This document shows positions 1 to 8,542 of a stretch of 64,000 nt of DNA, piece by piece; positions within the stretch are counted from its first letter, which is position 1, and every line of letters begins with the position of its first letter. Made by a program: the position numbers and the translations under genes. Origin of the DNA: Microcella daejeonensis (GTDB taxonomy: Bacteria > Actinomycetota > Actinomycetes > Actinomycetales > Microbacteriaceae); assembly GCF_026625045.1 (NCBI RefSeq), contig NZ_CP113089.1, positions 1,922,001-1,986,000 of the forward strand, written 5' to 3'. Below the pieces are notes generated by a model. That model ran no database searches. It saw nothing but the letters and a program-made list of their open reading frames with translations, and had not been told where the DNA came from.

Positions 1-1
1 G

Positions 2-946
2 GAGGCCGACGAGGCCGAGAGCCACGCGATGCTCGACGCCTTCGCCGCCGCGGGCGGCACGCTCATCGACACCGCCGACGTCTACAGCCGCGGCGTGAGC
101 GAGAGCATCATCGGCCGCTGGCTCGCCGCGAACCCCGATCAGGCCGAGGTCATGGTCATCGCCTCGAAGTCCCGGTTCCCGATGGGGGAGGACGCCAACG
201 ACCTCGGCAGCTCGCGCCGTCACCTGCGTCGCGCCATCGAGGCCTCGCGGCAGCGGCTAGGGGTGGACTGCCTCGACCTGTTCCAGTTGCACGCCTGGGA
301 TCCGCTGACGCCACTGGAGGAGACCCTCTCGGCGATCGACGACGAGATCCGCGCCGGCCGCATCGGCTACTGGGGCGTGTCGAACTTCACCGGCTGGCAG
401 CTCACCAAGGCCGTGCACCTCGCCGCCGCGCGCGGCATGGACGCCCCCGTCACCATCCAGCCGCAGTACTCGCTGCTCTCGCGCGAGATCGAGTTCGAGA
501 TCGTTCCCGCGGCGCTCGACGCCGGCGTGGGCCTGCTGCCCTGGGGCCCGCTCGCGGGCGGCTGGCTGACGGCCAAGTACCGCCGCGACGCCGCCCCGAC
601 GGGCGCGACGCGCCTCGGCGAGAACCCCGATCGCGGCATGGAGGCCTACGCGCGCCGTTCGGCCGATGAGCGCACCTGGGCGGTGCTGGATGCCCTGCAG
701 GCGATCGCCGACGAGCACGCCGCACCGCCCGCCTCGATCGCGCTCGCGTGGCTGCAGGGCCGCCCGGGCATGACCTCGGTGATCCTCGGCGCCCGCACCG
801 TCGCGCAGCTCGAGCAGAACCTCGCCGCCGGGGCGGTCGAGCTGACCGCCGAGCAGACGGCACGTCTCGACGCGGCGAGCGCGCCGGCCGCCCCCGACTA
901 CCCCTACGGCGAACTCGGCGTGGAGCAGCGGGCCCGCCGCTTCTAG
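2..946 (+). CDS. Aldo/keto reductase, 5' end outside window
   Basis: NADPH-dependent aldo/keto reductase of the TIM-barrel family, acting on an unknown carbonyl substrate in the cytoplasm. The frame is open from the first bases, so the start lies upstream of the window; 314 residues are visible. Family marks seen are the GTLIDTADVY stretch (catalytic Asp/Tyr region), DLFQLHAWDP, the GYWGVSNF strand and a C-terminal IALAWLQGRPGMTSVILGAR segment that binds the cofactor phosphate. The first visible ATG, at 29, lies inside the conserved barrel region, so it is not the real start. It ends 17 nt before the DUF3097 gene, on the same strand. The family is secure; the substrate is not known. Confidence 0.92.
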   Translation, partial: EADEAESHAMLDAFAAAGGTLIDTADVYSRGVSESIIGRWLAANPDQAEVMVIASKSRFPMGEDANDLGSSRRHLRRAIEASRQRLGVDCLDLFQLHAWDPLTPLEETLSAIDDEIRAGRIGYWGVSNFTGWQLTKAVHLAAARGMDAPVTIQPQYSLLSREIEFEIVPAALDAGVGLLPWGPLAGGWLTAKYRRDAAPTGATRLGENPDRGMEAYARRSADERTWAVLDALQAIADEHAAPPASIALAWLQGRPGMTSVILGARTVAQLEQNLAAGAVELTAEQTARLDAASAPAAPDYPYGELGVEQRARRF

Positions 947-963
947 TCGAGTACGGTCGCGGG

Positions 964-1797
964 GTGGATCGTTACGGCTCGGACGTGCTCGGCGGCGACT
1001 GGCGGGCGGCGGGTCGCCGGGCGGTGCCGCAGGTGCCGGCCGAGCGAGGGCTCGTGGTCGAGCTGCCCGACTCGGGCTTCGTCGGCGCCGTCGTCGGCGT
1101 CGAGGCCGGCAACGTGCACCTCGAGGATCGCGCCGGCCGGGTGCGGGGCTTCCCCCTCGGGGCAGGGTTCCTCGTCGAGGGCGAGCCCGTCGTGCTCGTG
1201 CCTGCGGTCGCCGCCGCGGCGCCCGCGGCCCGCCAGCGCACCGCGAGCGGCTCCTTCGCCGTCGCCGACGCCCGCGCGCGCGTCGCCCGTGGCAGCCGCA
1301 TCTGGGTCGAGGGCCGGCACGACGCCGAGCTCGTCGAGCAGGTCTGGGGCGACGACCTGCGGGTCGAGGGCGTCGTCGTCGAGTACCTCGAGGGCGTCGA
1401 CCACCTCGCCGAGCGGCTGCGCGAGTTCGCGCCGGGCGTCGGGCGCCGGGTCGGCGTGCTCGTCGACCACTGGGTCGCCGGATCGAAGGAGGAGCGGCTC
1501 GCGCGCGAGGCGCTGCGCGGCGTGGATGCCCGCCACGTGCTCGTCGTCGGGCATCCGTTCATCGACGTCTGGCAGGCCGTGAAGCCGTCATCCGTCGGCA
1601 TCGAGGCCTGGCCCGTCGTGCCCAAGGGCGAGGAGTGGAAGACCGGCGTGCTGCGCCGCCTCGGCTGGCCCCACGCCACCCAGGCCGACACCGCGGCGGG
1701 ATGGCGGCGCATCCGTTCCCGCGTGCGGCACTTCGGCGATCTCGAGCCCGAGCTGCTCGGCCGGGTCGAGGAGCTCATCGACTTCGTCACCGCGTAG
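964..1797 (+). CDS. DUF3097 domain protein, TOPRIM-like
   Basis: A 277-aa protein of the actinobacterial DUF3097 family; its function is not established. The start is taken as GTG 964, where family-like sequence (VDRYGSDVLGGDW) begins; an in-frame upstream extension overlaps the aldo/keto reductase and reads as noise. The middle holds IWVEGRHDAELVEQVWGDDL and, further on, RVGVLVDHWVAGSKEERLA. Together these resemble the Glu and Asp-x-(Asp/His) motifs of TOPRIM domains, which suggests, by inference only, a nucleic-acid-linked role. It is followed by a strong hairpin shared with the converging cold-shock gene. Confidence 0.85.
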   Translation: MDRYGSDVLGGDWRAAGRRAVPQVPAERGLVVELPDSGFVGAVVGVEAGNVHLEDRAGRVRGFPLGAGFLVEGEPVVLVPAVAAAAPAARQRTASGSFAVADARARVARGSRIWVEGRHDAELVEQVWGDDLRVEGVVVEYLEGVDHLAERLREFAPGVGRRVGVLVDHWVAGSKEERLAREALRGVDARHVLVVGHPFIDVWQAVKPSSVGIEAWPVVPKGEEWKTGVLRRLGWPHATQADTAAGWRRIRSRVRHFGDLEPELLGRVEELIDFVTA

Positions 1798-1857
1798 CCC
1801 GTGCGGCGCGCGGCGCGCGCGGAGCATCCCGACGGATCGAACCGGCCCGGACATGAC

Positions 1858-1889
1858 GAAGGCCGCCCCGGCGAACCGGGACGGCCTTC
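1858..1889. terminator. Bidirectional hairpin terminator
   Basis: Perfect stem with arms GAAGGCCG and CGGCCTTC plus an inner CCGG/CCGG stem, lying between the converging DUF3097 and cold-shock genes. No long T run follows, as is usual in high-GC actinomycetes. Confidence 0.75.
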
Positions 1890-1939
1890 GATGCTCAGGT
1901 CGCGTGATCGCTCACGCGGGCCTGCTCAGTTCTGACGAA

Positions 1940-2143
1940 CTAGAGCGGGCGGATGTTCTCGGCCTGGAGGCCCTTGGGGCCCTGGGCGACGTCGAACTCG
2001 ACCTTCTGGTTCTCATCGAGCGAACGGTAGCCGTTCGACTGGATGGCGGAGAAGTGCGCGAACACGTCGGCGCTTCCGTCATCGGGGGTGATGAAGCCGA
2101 AGCCCTTTTCGGCGTTGAACCACTTCACGGTACCTGTAGTCAT
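1940..2143 (-). CDS. cspA: Cold-shock protein, CspA family
   Basis: A 67-aa single-domain cold-shock protein, which binds single-stranded RNA and DNA and melts RNA structure. The RNP1 motif [10 protein letters not shown] and the RNP2-like motif VFAHFSAI are both present, and the length is canonical. An AAGGAG Shine-Dalgarno lies about 7 nt upstream of the ATG. The roughly 280-nt leader upstream (2144-2421), before the next divergent gene, holds no other gene; long structured leaders are typical of cold-shock mRNAs, so post-transcriptional control is plausible. Confidence 0.97.
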   Translation of the reverse strand: MTTGTVKWFNAEKGFGFITPDDGSADVFAHFSAIQSNGYRSLDENQKVEFDVAQGPKGLQAENIRPL

Positions 2144-2421
2144 GGCTGACTCCTTTAATCCTGTTTCACGGAGTTTCGACTGTCGAAACCACCAGTCGAA
2201 CCAACTCGTGAACCGTATCCATAGGGGAGTAGCGACCTGCTTGGTGTTTCAGGGCGTTCGGTGCAGCGAGGCGTATCAACTTCAGTACCGACAGTAGTGC
2301 ACATCGCCCCCGTCGGCACTATCCGCGTCAAGTTGTTACCTCGCAGACACACAGGAGGCTGCGAGCGCGTCGCCCTAGCGTCGATGCCGCCCCTGCTCGA
2401 TCCGACCGTGAATGAGGACTC

Positions 2422-3054
2422 ATGAGCTTTCTCGACCGCATCTTCGGCGCTCGCACGCCCGAGCCGGAGCCCGTGCCGCGCGCGGCCCCGCGCAGCGACG
2501 ACGAGCGCGCCGTCGAGCGCTACCGCTACCTGCTCGAGACCGCCCCGCCGGCGACCATCGAGCAGGTGCACGCCGAGGCGTTCGCCAAGCTGACCCCCGA
2601 GCAGCGGCAGCTGGTCTTCCAGCAGCTGACCGCGACCGCTCCCGCGGGGGAGGCGCCCGCCGACGACCGCGCGCCGACGCTCGCCCAGGCCGCGACCCGA
2701 GCCGAGCTGCGGCAGCCCGGCACCATGGAGCGCGCGTTCCAGGGCGGTGGGCAGCAGGGCGGCCCCGCCGGCCGCGGCGCCCCCGGCTTCGGCAGCATGC
2801 TCGGCGCCTCCCTGCTCGGCACGGTGGCGGGCTACGTGGTCGGTTCCGCTCTGGTGAGCGCGTTCCTGCCGCCGATGGACGGCATGACCGATGCCGGCGG
2901 CGCGGATGCCGGCGACGCGGGCGCCGACGGCGGCGCCGACGCGGGTGCCGACGCCGGCGGCGACGTCGGGGGCGCGGACGCGGGCGGCTTCGACGGCGGG
3001 GGCTTCGACGGCGGCGGCTTCGACGCCGGCGGTTTCGGCGACTTCGGGTTCTGA
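2422..3054 (+). CDS. Hypothetical protein with Gly/Asp-rich tail
   Basis: A 210-aa protein I do not recognise by function. Residues 1-70 are charged and helical (LTPEQRQLVFQQLT). A short hydrophobic or glycine-rich stretch near residues 125-150 (LGTVAGYVVGSALVSAF) could be a single membrane segment. The last 55 residues are almost only Gly, Ala, Asp and Phe, including repeated GGFDG units. Such proteins recur in actinomycetes as uncharacterised entries. The DUF427 gene starts 10 nt downstream, so the two are probably co-transcribed. Confidence 0.75.
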   Translation: MSFLDRIFGARTPEPEPVPRAAPRSDDERAVERYRYLLETAPPATIEQVHAEAFAKLTPEQRQLVFQQLTATAPAGEAPADDRAPTLAQAATRAELRQPGTMERAFQGGGQQGGPAGRGAPGFGSMLGASLLGTVAGYVVGSALVSAFLPPMDGMTDAGGADAGDAGADGGADAGADAGGDVGGADAGGFDGGGFDGGGFDAGGFGDFGF

Positions 3055-3064
3055 GGGGGAGATC

Positions 3065-3562
3065 ATGGCTCGACCGAAGCGCATCGCCCCCGGCCCGGGG
3101 CAGGAGTCGGTATGGGACTACCCGCGGCCGCCGCGGGTCGAACCCGTGCACGCCCGTGTGACCATCGAGCTCGGCGGCCGCGTGATCGCCGACACCACGC
3201 GAGCCGTGCGCGTGCTCGAGACCAGTCACCCGCCGGCCTACTACCTGCCGCAGGAGGACTTCGTGGAGGGAGCGCTGCAGCCGGTCGACGGCAGCACCTT
3301 CTGCGAGTTCAAGGGGCGCGCGGCCTACTTCGACGTCGTGCAGGGCGCGACGACCGCTCGGCAGGCGGCGTGGACGTACCCCGAGCCGAGCCGCGGATTC
3401 GCCGAGCTCGCCGGGCTCGTCTCGGTCTACCCCGGCCGGATGGACCGCTGCACCGTCGACGGCGAGGAGGTGCAGGCGCAGGAGGGCGACTTCTACGGCG
3501 GCTGGATCACGCGCGCCATCGTCGGCCCGTTCAAGGGTGCCGCGGGCACCTGGGGCTGGTAG
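3065..3562 (+). CDS. DUF427 domain protein
   Basis: A 165-aa protein of the DUF427 family (small beta-rich proteins of unknown activity). Typical family features are RVIADTTRAVRVLETSHPP, YYLPQEDF, the CEFKGRAAYFDV core, and the terminal region around DGEEVQAQEGDFYGGW. The start is ATG 3065 with GAGGGGGAG just upstream, overlapping nothing; an earlier in-frame start would overlap the preceding gene heavily. It forms a likely two-gene unit with the Gly-rich protein upstream. Confidence 0.9.
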   Translation: MARPKRIAPGPGQESVWDYPRPPRVEPVHARVTIELGGRVIADTTRAVRVLETSHPPAYYLPQEDFVEGALQPVDGSTFCEFKGRAAYFDVVQGATTARQAAWTYPEPSRGFAELAGLVSVYPGRMDRCTVDGEEVQAQEGDFYGGWITRAIVGPFKGAAGTWGW

Positions 3563-3670
3563 CCCGAGCGCGGAGCGGGCTGCGGCAGCCGAGCGCTGCG
3601 GGCCGGGCGGAGCGCGGCCGTTTCGGGCGGCCGAACAGCGACCGGGCATCTCCGCTGACATCCTGATGCC

Positions 3671-4786
3671 GTGAGCACCCCTGAGCCGTCGCCCCTCGCC
3701 GGCGCCCCTGCGGGCGCCGCTCCCTCGGCGGCCGATCTGCGCCGGTGGCGCCGCTACCTCGCCGACGAGCGCGCCGAGGCCGCGGTGTACCGCGATGTCG
3801 CGCGCCGCCGCACGGGGGAGGAGCGGGCGATCCTGCTCGCCCTGGCCGAGGCCGAGGGCCGGCACGAGGCGCACTGGGTGCGGCTGCTCGGCGCCGAGGC
3901 CGATCGGGTGCCGGCCGTCTCGCTGCGCACCCGCGTGCTCGGCTTCTTCGCCCGGCGCTTCGGCTCGGTCTTCGTGCTCGCCCTCGCGCAGCGCGCCGAG
4001 GGTCGCTCGCCCTACGAGGCCGACGCTCACGCGACGGCGGCGATGGCGGCCGACGAGCGCATCCACCAGGAGGTCGTGCGCGGTCTCGCCGCGCGGGGCC
4101 GGGCGCGGCTCTCCGGCAGCTTCCGGGCGGCGGTGTTCGGCGCCAACGACGGGCTCGTCTCGAACCTCGCCCTCGTGCTCGGCATCGGGGCGACCGGCGT
4201 CTCCGCCACGACGGTGCTCTTCACCGGGCTCGCGGGGCTGCTCGCCGGGGCGCTGTCGATGGGTGCGGGGGAGTACGTCTCGGTGCGCTCCCAGCGCGAG
4301 CTGCTCGCCGCCTCGGTCCCCGATCCGCAGGCGCACACCGCCGTGCCGCACCTCGACGTCGACGAGAACGAGCTCGCCCTCGTCTACCGCGCGCGCGGCA
4401 TGAGCGAGCAGGAGGCCGCCGCGCACGCTCACGAGGTGCTCACAGGCTACGACCCCGCGACCGCCGCGGCGCAGGCGAGCGCCGAACCGGTCGACGAGCA
4501 CGAGGAGATCGGCTCGGCGTGGGGCGCCGCCGCCTCGAGCTTCGCCTTCTTCGCCTCGGGCGCGATCATCCCGGTGCTGCCGTACCTGTTGGGGCTCGTC
4601 GGCGGGGCGGCCGTGCTCGTCGCCGCCGTCCTCGTCGGGGTGGCGCTGCTCATCACCGGCGCCGTCGTCGGCGTGCTGTCGGGAGCCTCGCCCCTGCGGC
4701 GGGCGCTGCGTCAGCTGGTCATCGGCTTCGGGGCGGCCGGGGCGACCTACGCGCTCGGGCTCGCGTTCGGCACGACGCTCGCGTAG
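3671..4786 (+). CDS. Ferritin-like/VIT1 membrane iron transporter (MbfA type)
   Basis: A 371-aa fusion of a cytoplasmic ferritin-like four-helix domain (about residues 15-150) to a VIT1/CCC1 membrane domain (about 155-371). Family members of this architecture (MbfA) export or sequester Fe/Mn. Di-iron-type residues are visible in ADERAEAAVYRDVA, AEAEGRHEAHW and AADERIHQEV. The VIT1 part starts with FGANDGLVSNLALVLG and carries the SMGAGEYVSVRSQRE motif, then three further hydrophobic helices. The start is GTG 3671. The upstream 108 bp hold GC-rich inverted sequence but no gene. Family is secure; the metal is inferred. Confidence 0.9.
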   Translation: MSTPEPSPLAGAPAGAAPSAADLRRWRRYLADERAEAAVYRDVARRRTGEERAILLALAEAEGRHEAHWVRLLGAEADRVPAVSLRTRVLGFFARRFGSVFVLALAQRAEGRSPYEADAHATAAMAADERIHQEVVRGLAARGRARLSGSFRAAVFGANDGLVSNLALVLGIGATGVSATTVLFTGLAGLLAGALSMGAGEYVSVRSQRELLAASVPDPQAHTAVPHLDVDENELALVYRARGMSEQEAAAHAHEVLTGYDPATAAAQASAEPVDEHEEIGSAWGAAASSFAFFASGAIIPVLPYLLGLVGGAAVLVAAVLVGVALLITGAVVGVLSGASPLRRALRQLVIGFGAAGATYALGLAFGTTLA

Positions 4787-5044
4787 GAGTCCACCGGCCC
4801 GGCGGCGCAAGGGCGACGCGCACACCGCCCAGGACTCTGCCAGGTTCGGTGGGGCACCCTGGAAGAGCGGCTACGGAGCCGTGGGAGCGAGCATCCCCGC
4901 TGTGAATGGTCCGGCGGGCGCGGTGCGATGACCTCCGGTCGCCCGGCACCTACCCCTCGGTCGGGCGCGATCGCGCAACGGTGTGCACTGCCCTGACGAG
5001 ACGGCGCCCGATGCGCCCGCCCGAACCCGGAAACGCCCTCCTCC

Positions 5045-5722
5045 ATGCTCCCTGATCCCCTTCGCGCCGCGCTGCCCGTGCGCGCGCTCGATCCCCGACG
5101 ATCCCATCAGCGCCTGCTCGCGGCCTCGGCCGTGCTGCTCGCCGGCTCCCTCGCCGCCGGCACCGGCATCAGCGCGTGGGCCGCCACGACCGACGGCGAG
5201 GTGCGCGACGGCCCCGCGCCCCAGAGCATGACCGTGGCGCAGGATGCCCTCCCGCAGTCGATCGTGCGCGACGAGCTCACCGTCACCTGGTCGCCGCCCG
5301 TCGTCTACCCGGTCGGCACCTCGGCGCCCATGGGCAGCGGGTTCGGATACCGCGCGGCACCCTGCGCCGGCTGCAGCTCGAACCACCAGGGCGTCGACTG
5401 GAACCCGGGCTCCGGCACGCCGATCACGGCCATGGCCGACGGCGTCGTCGTCGGCGTCGGCGACCCCGAGGGCGCCTACGGCGTGTGGATCGAGATCGAG
5501 CACGTCGTGAACGGCCAGCGCCTCACGACCCTCTCCGCGCACATGCAGTACGGCTCGCTGCGGCACGGCGTCGGCGACGTCGTCGAGGTCGGCGAGGTCG
5601 TCGGAGCCGTGGGCAGCACGGGGGCGAGCACCGGCGCGCACCTGCACTTCGAGGTGCGGATCGACGGGGTCGCGGTGGATCCGGCGGTCTGGCTGCGGGC
5701 GAACTACCGCGAGACCCCGTGA
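5045..5722 (+). CDS. M23 family metallopeptidase
   Basis: A 225-aa secreted or membrane-anchored peptidoglycan hydrolase of the LytM/M23 family. It has an N-terminal hydrophobic segment (about residues 24-45, LLAASAVLLAGSLAAGTGIS), a short linker and a C-terminal M23 domain. Zinc and catalytic motifs are complete: NHQGVDWNPG (HxxxD) and AHLHFEVR (HxH). GDVVEVGEVVGAVGSTG is the usual beta-hairpin before the HxH. The 258 bp upstream (4787-5044) contain no gene I can support. Confidence 0.93.
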   Translation: MLPDPLRAALPVRALDPRRSHQRLLAASAVLLAGSLAAGTGISAWAATTDGEVRDGPAPQSMTVAQDALPQSIVRDELTVTWSPPVVYPVGTSAPMGSGFGYRAAPCAGCSSNHQGVDWNPGSGTPITAMADGVVVGVGDPEGAYGVWIEIEHVVNGQRLTTLSAHMQYGSLRHGVGDVVEVGEVVGAVGSTGASTGAHLHFEVRIDGVAVDPAVWLRANYRETP

Positions 5723-5875
5723 CGGCGGTGCGCTGAGGCGAGCAGGGCGGCGCGACGCGCGGAGGGCACCAAGCGGAGCATCCCCCCGCTCCGAATCCCG
5801 AATGCTTAGACTGACGCTGCATCTGGCACCCCCGCGGTGACCGCAGCGCTGCCGCAACCCCGAGGAGCCCCACCT

Positions 5876-7342
5876 ATGTCGATCGCCGCATTCGCCCGTC
5901 GGATCGAGCTCGAGACCCGCCCCATCCACCCCGACACGCGCGTCGCGCTCGACAAGCGCTGGGCAGAGCTGCCCGAGCACGCGAAGACCCCCGAGCAGCT
6001 GCTCGGCAAGTGCGCGGTCGGCTGCGAGGGCACCCACGGGGTGTTCCCGAAGTGCAATCTCACCTGCTCGCCCTGCTACCACTCGGCCGACGCCAACAAG
6101 GTGCGCATCGACGGCAACCACACCGTCACCGAGGTCACCAAGCAGATGGCGCTCCTGCGCCAGATCCGCGGCCCGCGCGCCCACGCCCAGCTCATCGGCG
6201 GCGAGGTCAGCTTGCTCGACCCGAAGGACCACCGCGACACCCTCAAGGCCATGCGGGCCGTCGGCCGCGAGCCGATGTCGATGACGCACGGCGACTTCGA
6301 CTACGACTACCTGCTCGCGACCGTCCTCGACGAGGACGGCAAGCCCGCCTTCAAGAAGGTCTCGTTCGCCGCCCACTTCGACTCGCTCATGCGCGGGCGC
6401 CGCGGTGCGGTGCGCCCGAAGAGCGAGGCCGAGCTCAACCCCTTCCGCGAGCAGTTCACGAAGATGTTCGCCGACCTCAAGAAGGAGCACGGGGTCGACT
6501 CGTACCTCGCGCACAACATGACGGTGACCCCCACGAACCTCGACGAGGTGGAGGAGGTCACCCGCGACGTGCTGGCGATGGACTACGACATGATGTCGTT
6601 CCAGCCCGCGGCCTTCATCGGCGACGACCGCCGCTGGAAGGAGAACTTCGAAGAGGTGACGATCGACGCCGTCTGGGAGCGGATCGAGGCCGGAGCCGGG
6701 CAGAAGCTGCCGCACAAGGCCGTGCAGTTCGGCGACCCGCGCTGCAACCGCCACACGGTCGGCGTCATGGTCGACGGCCGCTTCGCGACCGTCCTCGACG
6801 GCGACGAGCCCAAGGACATCGCCGCGCGCGACCGCTTCCTCAGCCACTTCGGCGGCATGATCTTCGGCGACATCCCGACGTGGGCGCTCACGGTCAAGGT
6901 CATCCGCGCCGTCGCCAGCCACCCCGGCGACATCCCGCCGCTCATCGGCCTCATGAGCCGCATCCTCAAGCGCGCCGGCGGCACCCGTGCGGTCATCCGC
7001 GCGGCGCGCAAGGGCAAGGTCAGCTTCAAGACCTTCGTCGTGCACAACTTCATGGACGCCGAGCAGGTCAAGCCCGCGTGGGAGATGATGCAGAAGGGCA
7101 TCGTCGCCGACGACCCCAAGCTCAAGGAGACGCAGGAGCGGCTCGGCGCGTGCATGTACGCCATGAGCCACCCCGAGACCGGCGAGCTCGTGCCCGCCTG
7201 CGCCCAGCACTCCGTGCTCGACCCGATCGAGAACATCGGCCTGCGCAAGCTGCTGCCGCTCGAGCCCAAGGGCGAGCGCCGCACGGGCATCTCGAACGGC
7301 AAGGCCGACGAGCTCGTCGCCGAGGGCGGATCGCGCTGGTAG
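5876..7342 (+). CDS. Radical SAM domain protein
   Basis: A 488-aa radical SAM protein. The cluster motif CNLTCSPCY (CxxxCxxC) lies near residues 60-68, followed by a QLIGGEVSLL stretch equivalent to the GGEP motif. A C-terminal region has two more cysteine sites (RLGACMYAMS, VPACAQHS), which may bind a further cluster. ATG 5876 is preferred because GAGGAG lies about 8 nt upstream. The gene is a single transcription unit closed by a strong terminator. The reaction is unknown; the neighbourhood gives no clue. Confidence 0.88.
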   Translation: MSIAAFARRIELETRPIHPDTRVALDKRWAELPEHAKTPEQLLGKCAVGCEGTHGVFPKCNLTCSPCYHSADANKVRIDGNHTVTEVTKQMALLRQIRGPRAHAQLIGGEVSLLDPKDHRDTLKAMRAVGREPMSMTHGDFDYDYLLATVLDEDGKPAFKKVSFAAHFDSLMRGRRGAVRPKSEAELNPFREQFTKMFADLKKEHGVDSYLAHNMTVTPTNLDEVEEVTRDVLAMDYDMMSFQPAAFIGDDRRWKENFEEVTIDAVWERIEAGAGQKLPHKAVQFGDPRCNRHTVGVMVDGRFATVLDGDEPKDIAARDRFLSHFGGMIFGDIPTWALTVKVIRAVASHPGDIPPLIGLMSRILKRAGGTRAVIRAARKGKVSFKTFVVHNFMDAEQVKPAWEMMQKGIVADDPKLKETQERLGACMYAMSHPETGELVPACAQHSVLDPIENIGLRKLLPLEPKGERRTGISNGKADELVAEGGSRW

Positions 7343-7351
7343 TACCTCGCT

Positions 7352-7384
7352 GAACGGCCCCCGGCATCGTGCCGGGGGCCGTTC
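7352..7384 (+). terminator. Strong intrinsic hairpin
   Basis: Perfect 14-bp stem GAACGGCCCCCGGC / GCCGGGGGCCGTTC with a 5-nt loop, 10 nt after the radical SAM stop codon. It probably also terminates the converging ABC operon. Confidence 0.88.
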
Positions 7385-7414
7385 TCGTGCGGGTCGGGCG
7401 CGCGACGGGGCTGG

Positions 7415-7462
7415 CGGTCGGGCTCTCGGTCGGGCGCGCGGTCGGGCTCTCGGTCGGGCTCC
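7415..7462. repeat. Four tandem 12-bp units
   Basis: Four head-to-tail copies of CGGTCGGGCTCT-like units (variants ending GCTCT, GCGCG, GCTCT, GCTCC) sit between the radical SAM terminator and the stop codon of the converging ABC gene. No function is evident. Confidence 0.8.
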
Positions 7463-7465
7463 GCG

Positions 7466-8542
7466 TCAGGCGAGCGGCACGACGGCGCAGGCCGAGCGCG
7501 GGATGAGCGCCGTCACGCGCTGACCCGCGGTGATCGCGCGGCTCGCGGCGACCTCCGCCTCGAGGGCGGTGGTGGAGGGGCTCTCGCCGACGACGAGCTC
7601 GAGCACCGCCCGGGCGCCGCGCGCGCGGCGCTCGGCGACCACCGCGTCGAGGGTGATGGTGGCGTCGTCGCAGGGCGGGGCATCCCCGCTGATGATCTGC
7701 ACGGCTTCGTGGCGCAGCACGAGCACACCGGCGCCGTCCGGCCACTGCTCGCCCTCGGGGGCCGGCACGCGCCCGAGCGTCGAGGTGTGCACGCCCTCGG
7801 CGACGGTTCCGGGGATCTCGACGCGGCCGCCCATGAGACGGGCGACGGCGAGCGAGCGCGGGCGCGTGTACAGGCGCTCGACGGCGTCGTGCTGCAGCAG
7901 ATGCCCGCCCTGCAGCAGGGCGACCTTGTCGGCGACGGTCGCCGCCTCGTCGCGGTCGTGGGTGACCATGACGACGGTGGGGTTCAGCTGCGCGCGGATG
8001 CGGGCGAGCAGGTCGTGCATGTCGAGCCGCAGCTCGGGGTCGAGGGCGCTGAAGGGCTCATCGAGGAGCAGCACGCGGGGCCGCGCCGCGAGGGCCCGGG
8101 CGAGGGCGACGCGCTGCTCCTGACCGCCGGAGAGCGCGGTGACCGGTCGGGCTCCGAAGCCCTCGAGCTGCACGAGCGCGAGGAACTGCTCGGCATCGGC
8201 GCGGGCCTCACGGCGCGGCTGCCCGGCGACCGTGGCCGCGAAGGCGACATTGTCGAGCACGCTGAGGTGCGGGAACAGCAGGGGCCGCTGGAAGACCATG
8301 GCCATGCCGCGGCGCTCGGGTGCGACCCCCGCGACATCGGCGCCGTCGACGAGGATGCGCCCGGAGTCGGGCACGTCGAGACCGGCGATCGAGCGCAGCA
8401 CGGTCGACTTGCCCGAGCCCGAGGGGCCGAGCACGGCGAGGCACTCCCCGGGGGCGACGTCGAACGAGATCGCGTCGACGGCGGGCGTGGAGGCGCCCTC
8501 GAAGGTCTTGGTCAGCGCGTCGATGCGCAGGGAGGCGCTCAC
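7466..8542 (-). CDS. ABC transporter ATP-binding protein (YnjD-like)
   Basis: A 358-aa ABC ATPase energising the import system encoded just upstream. Walker A GPSGSGKST, Q-loop VFQRPLLFPH, signature ALSGGQEQRVALARALA, Walker B LLLDEPFSALD and the switch His in MVTHDRDEA are all present. A C-terminal extension of about 120 residues looks like a TOBE-type regulatory domain. The GTG start at 8542 overlaps the permease stop by 4 nt (GTGA), so translation is coupled. The gene order is binding protein, permease, permease, ATPase, all on the minus strand. Confidence 0.92.
   Translation of the reverse strand: MSASLRIDALTKTFEGASTPAVDAISFDVAPGECLAVLGPSGSGKSTVLRSIAGLDVPDSGRILVDGADVAGVAPERRGMAMVFQRPLLFPHLSVLDNVAFAATVAGQPRREARADAEQFLALVQLEGFGARPVTALSGGQEQRVALARALAARPRVLLLDEPFSALDPELRLDMHDLLARIRAQLNPTVVMVTHDRDEAATVADKVALLQGGHLLQHDAVERLYTRPRSLAVARLMGGRVEIPGTVAEGVHTSTLGRVPAPEGEQWPDGAGVLVLRHEAVQIISGDAPPCDDATITLDAVVAERRARGARAVLELVVGESPSTTALEAEVAASRAITAGQRVTALIPRSACAVVPLA

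Noticed and set aside
2420..4825. Very long minus-strand open frame (about 800 codons)
   Set aside because: Antisense to three clear genes (Gly-rich protein, DUF427, VIT1); Arg-rich composition is the usual product of a high-GC shadow frame.
4871..7210. 779-codon minus-strand open frame
   Set aside because: Antisense to the M23 peptidase and radical SAM gene; no motif, composition rich in Ala, Arg, Asp, Glu and His as expected from antisense reading.
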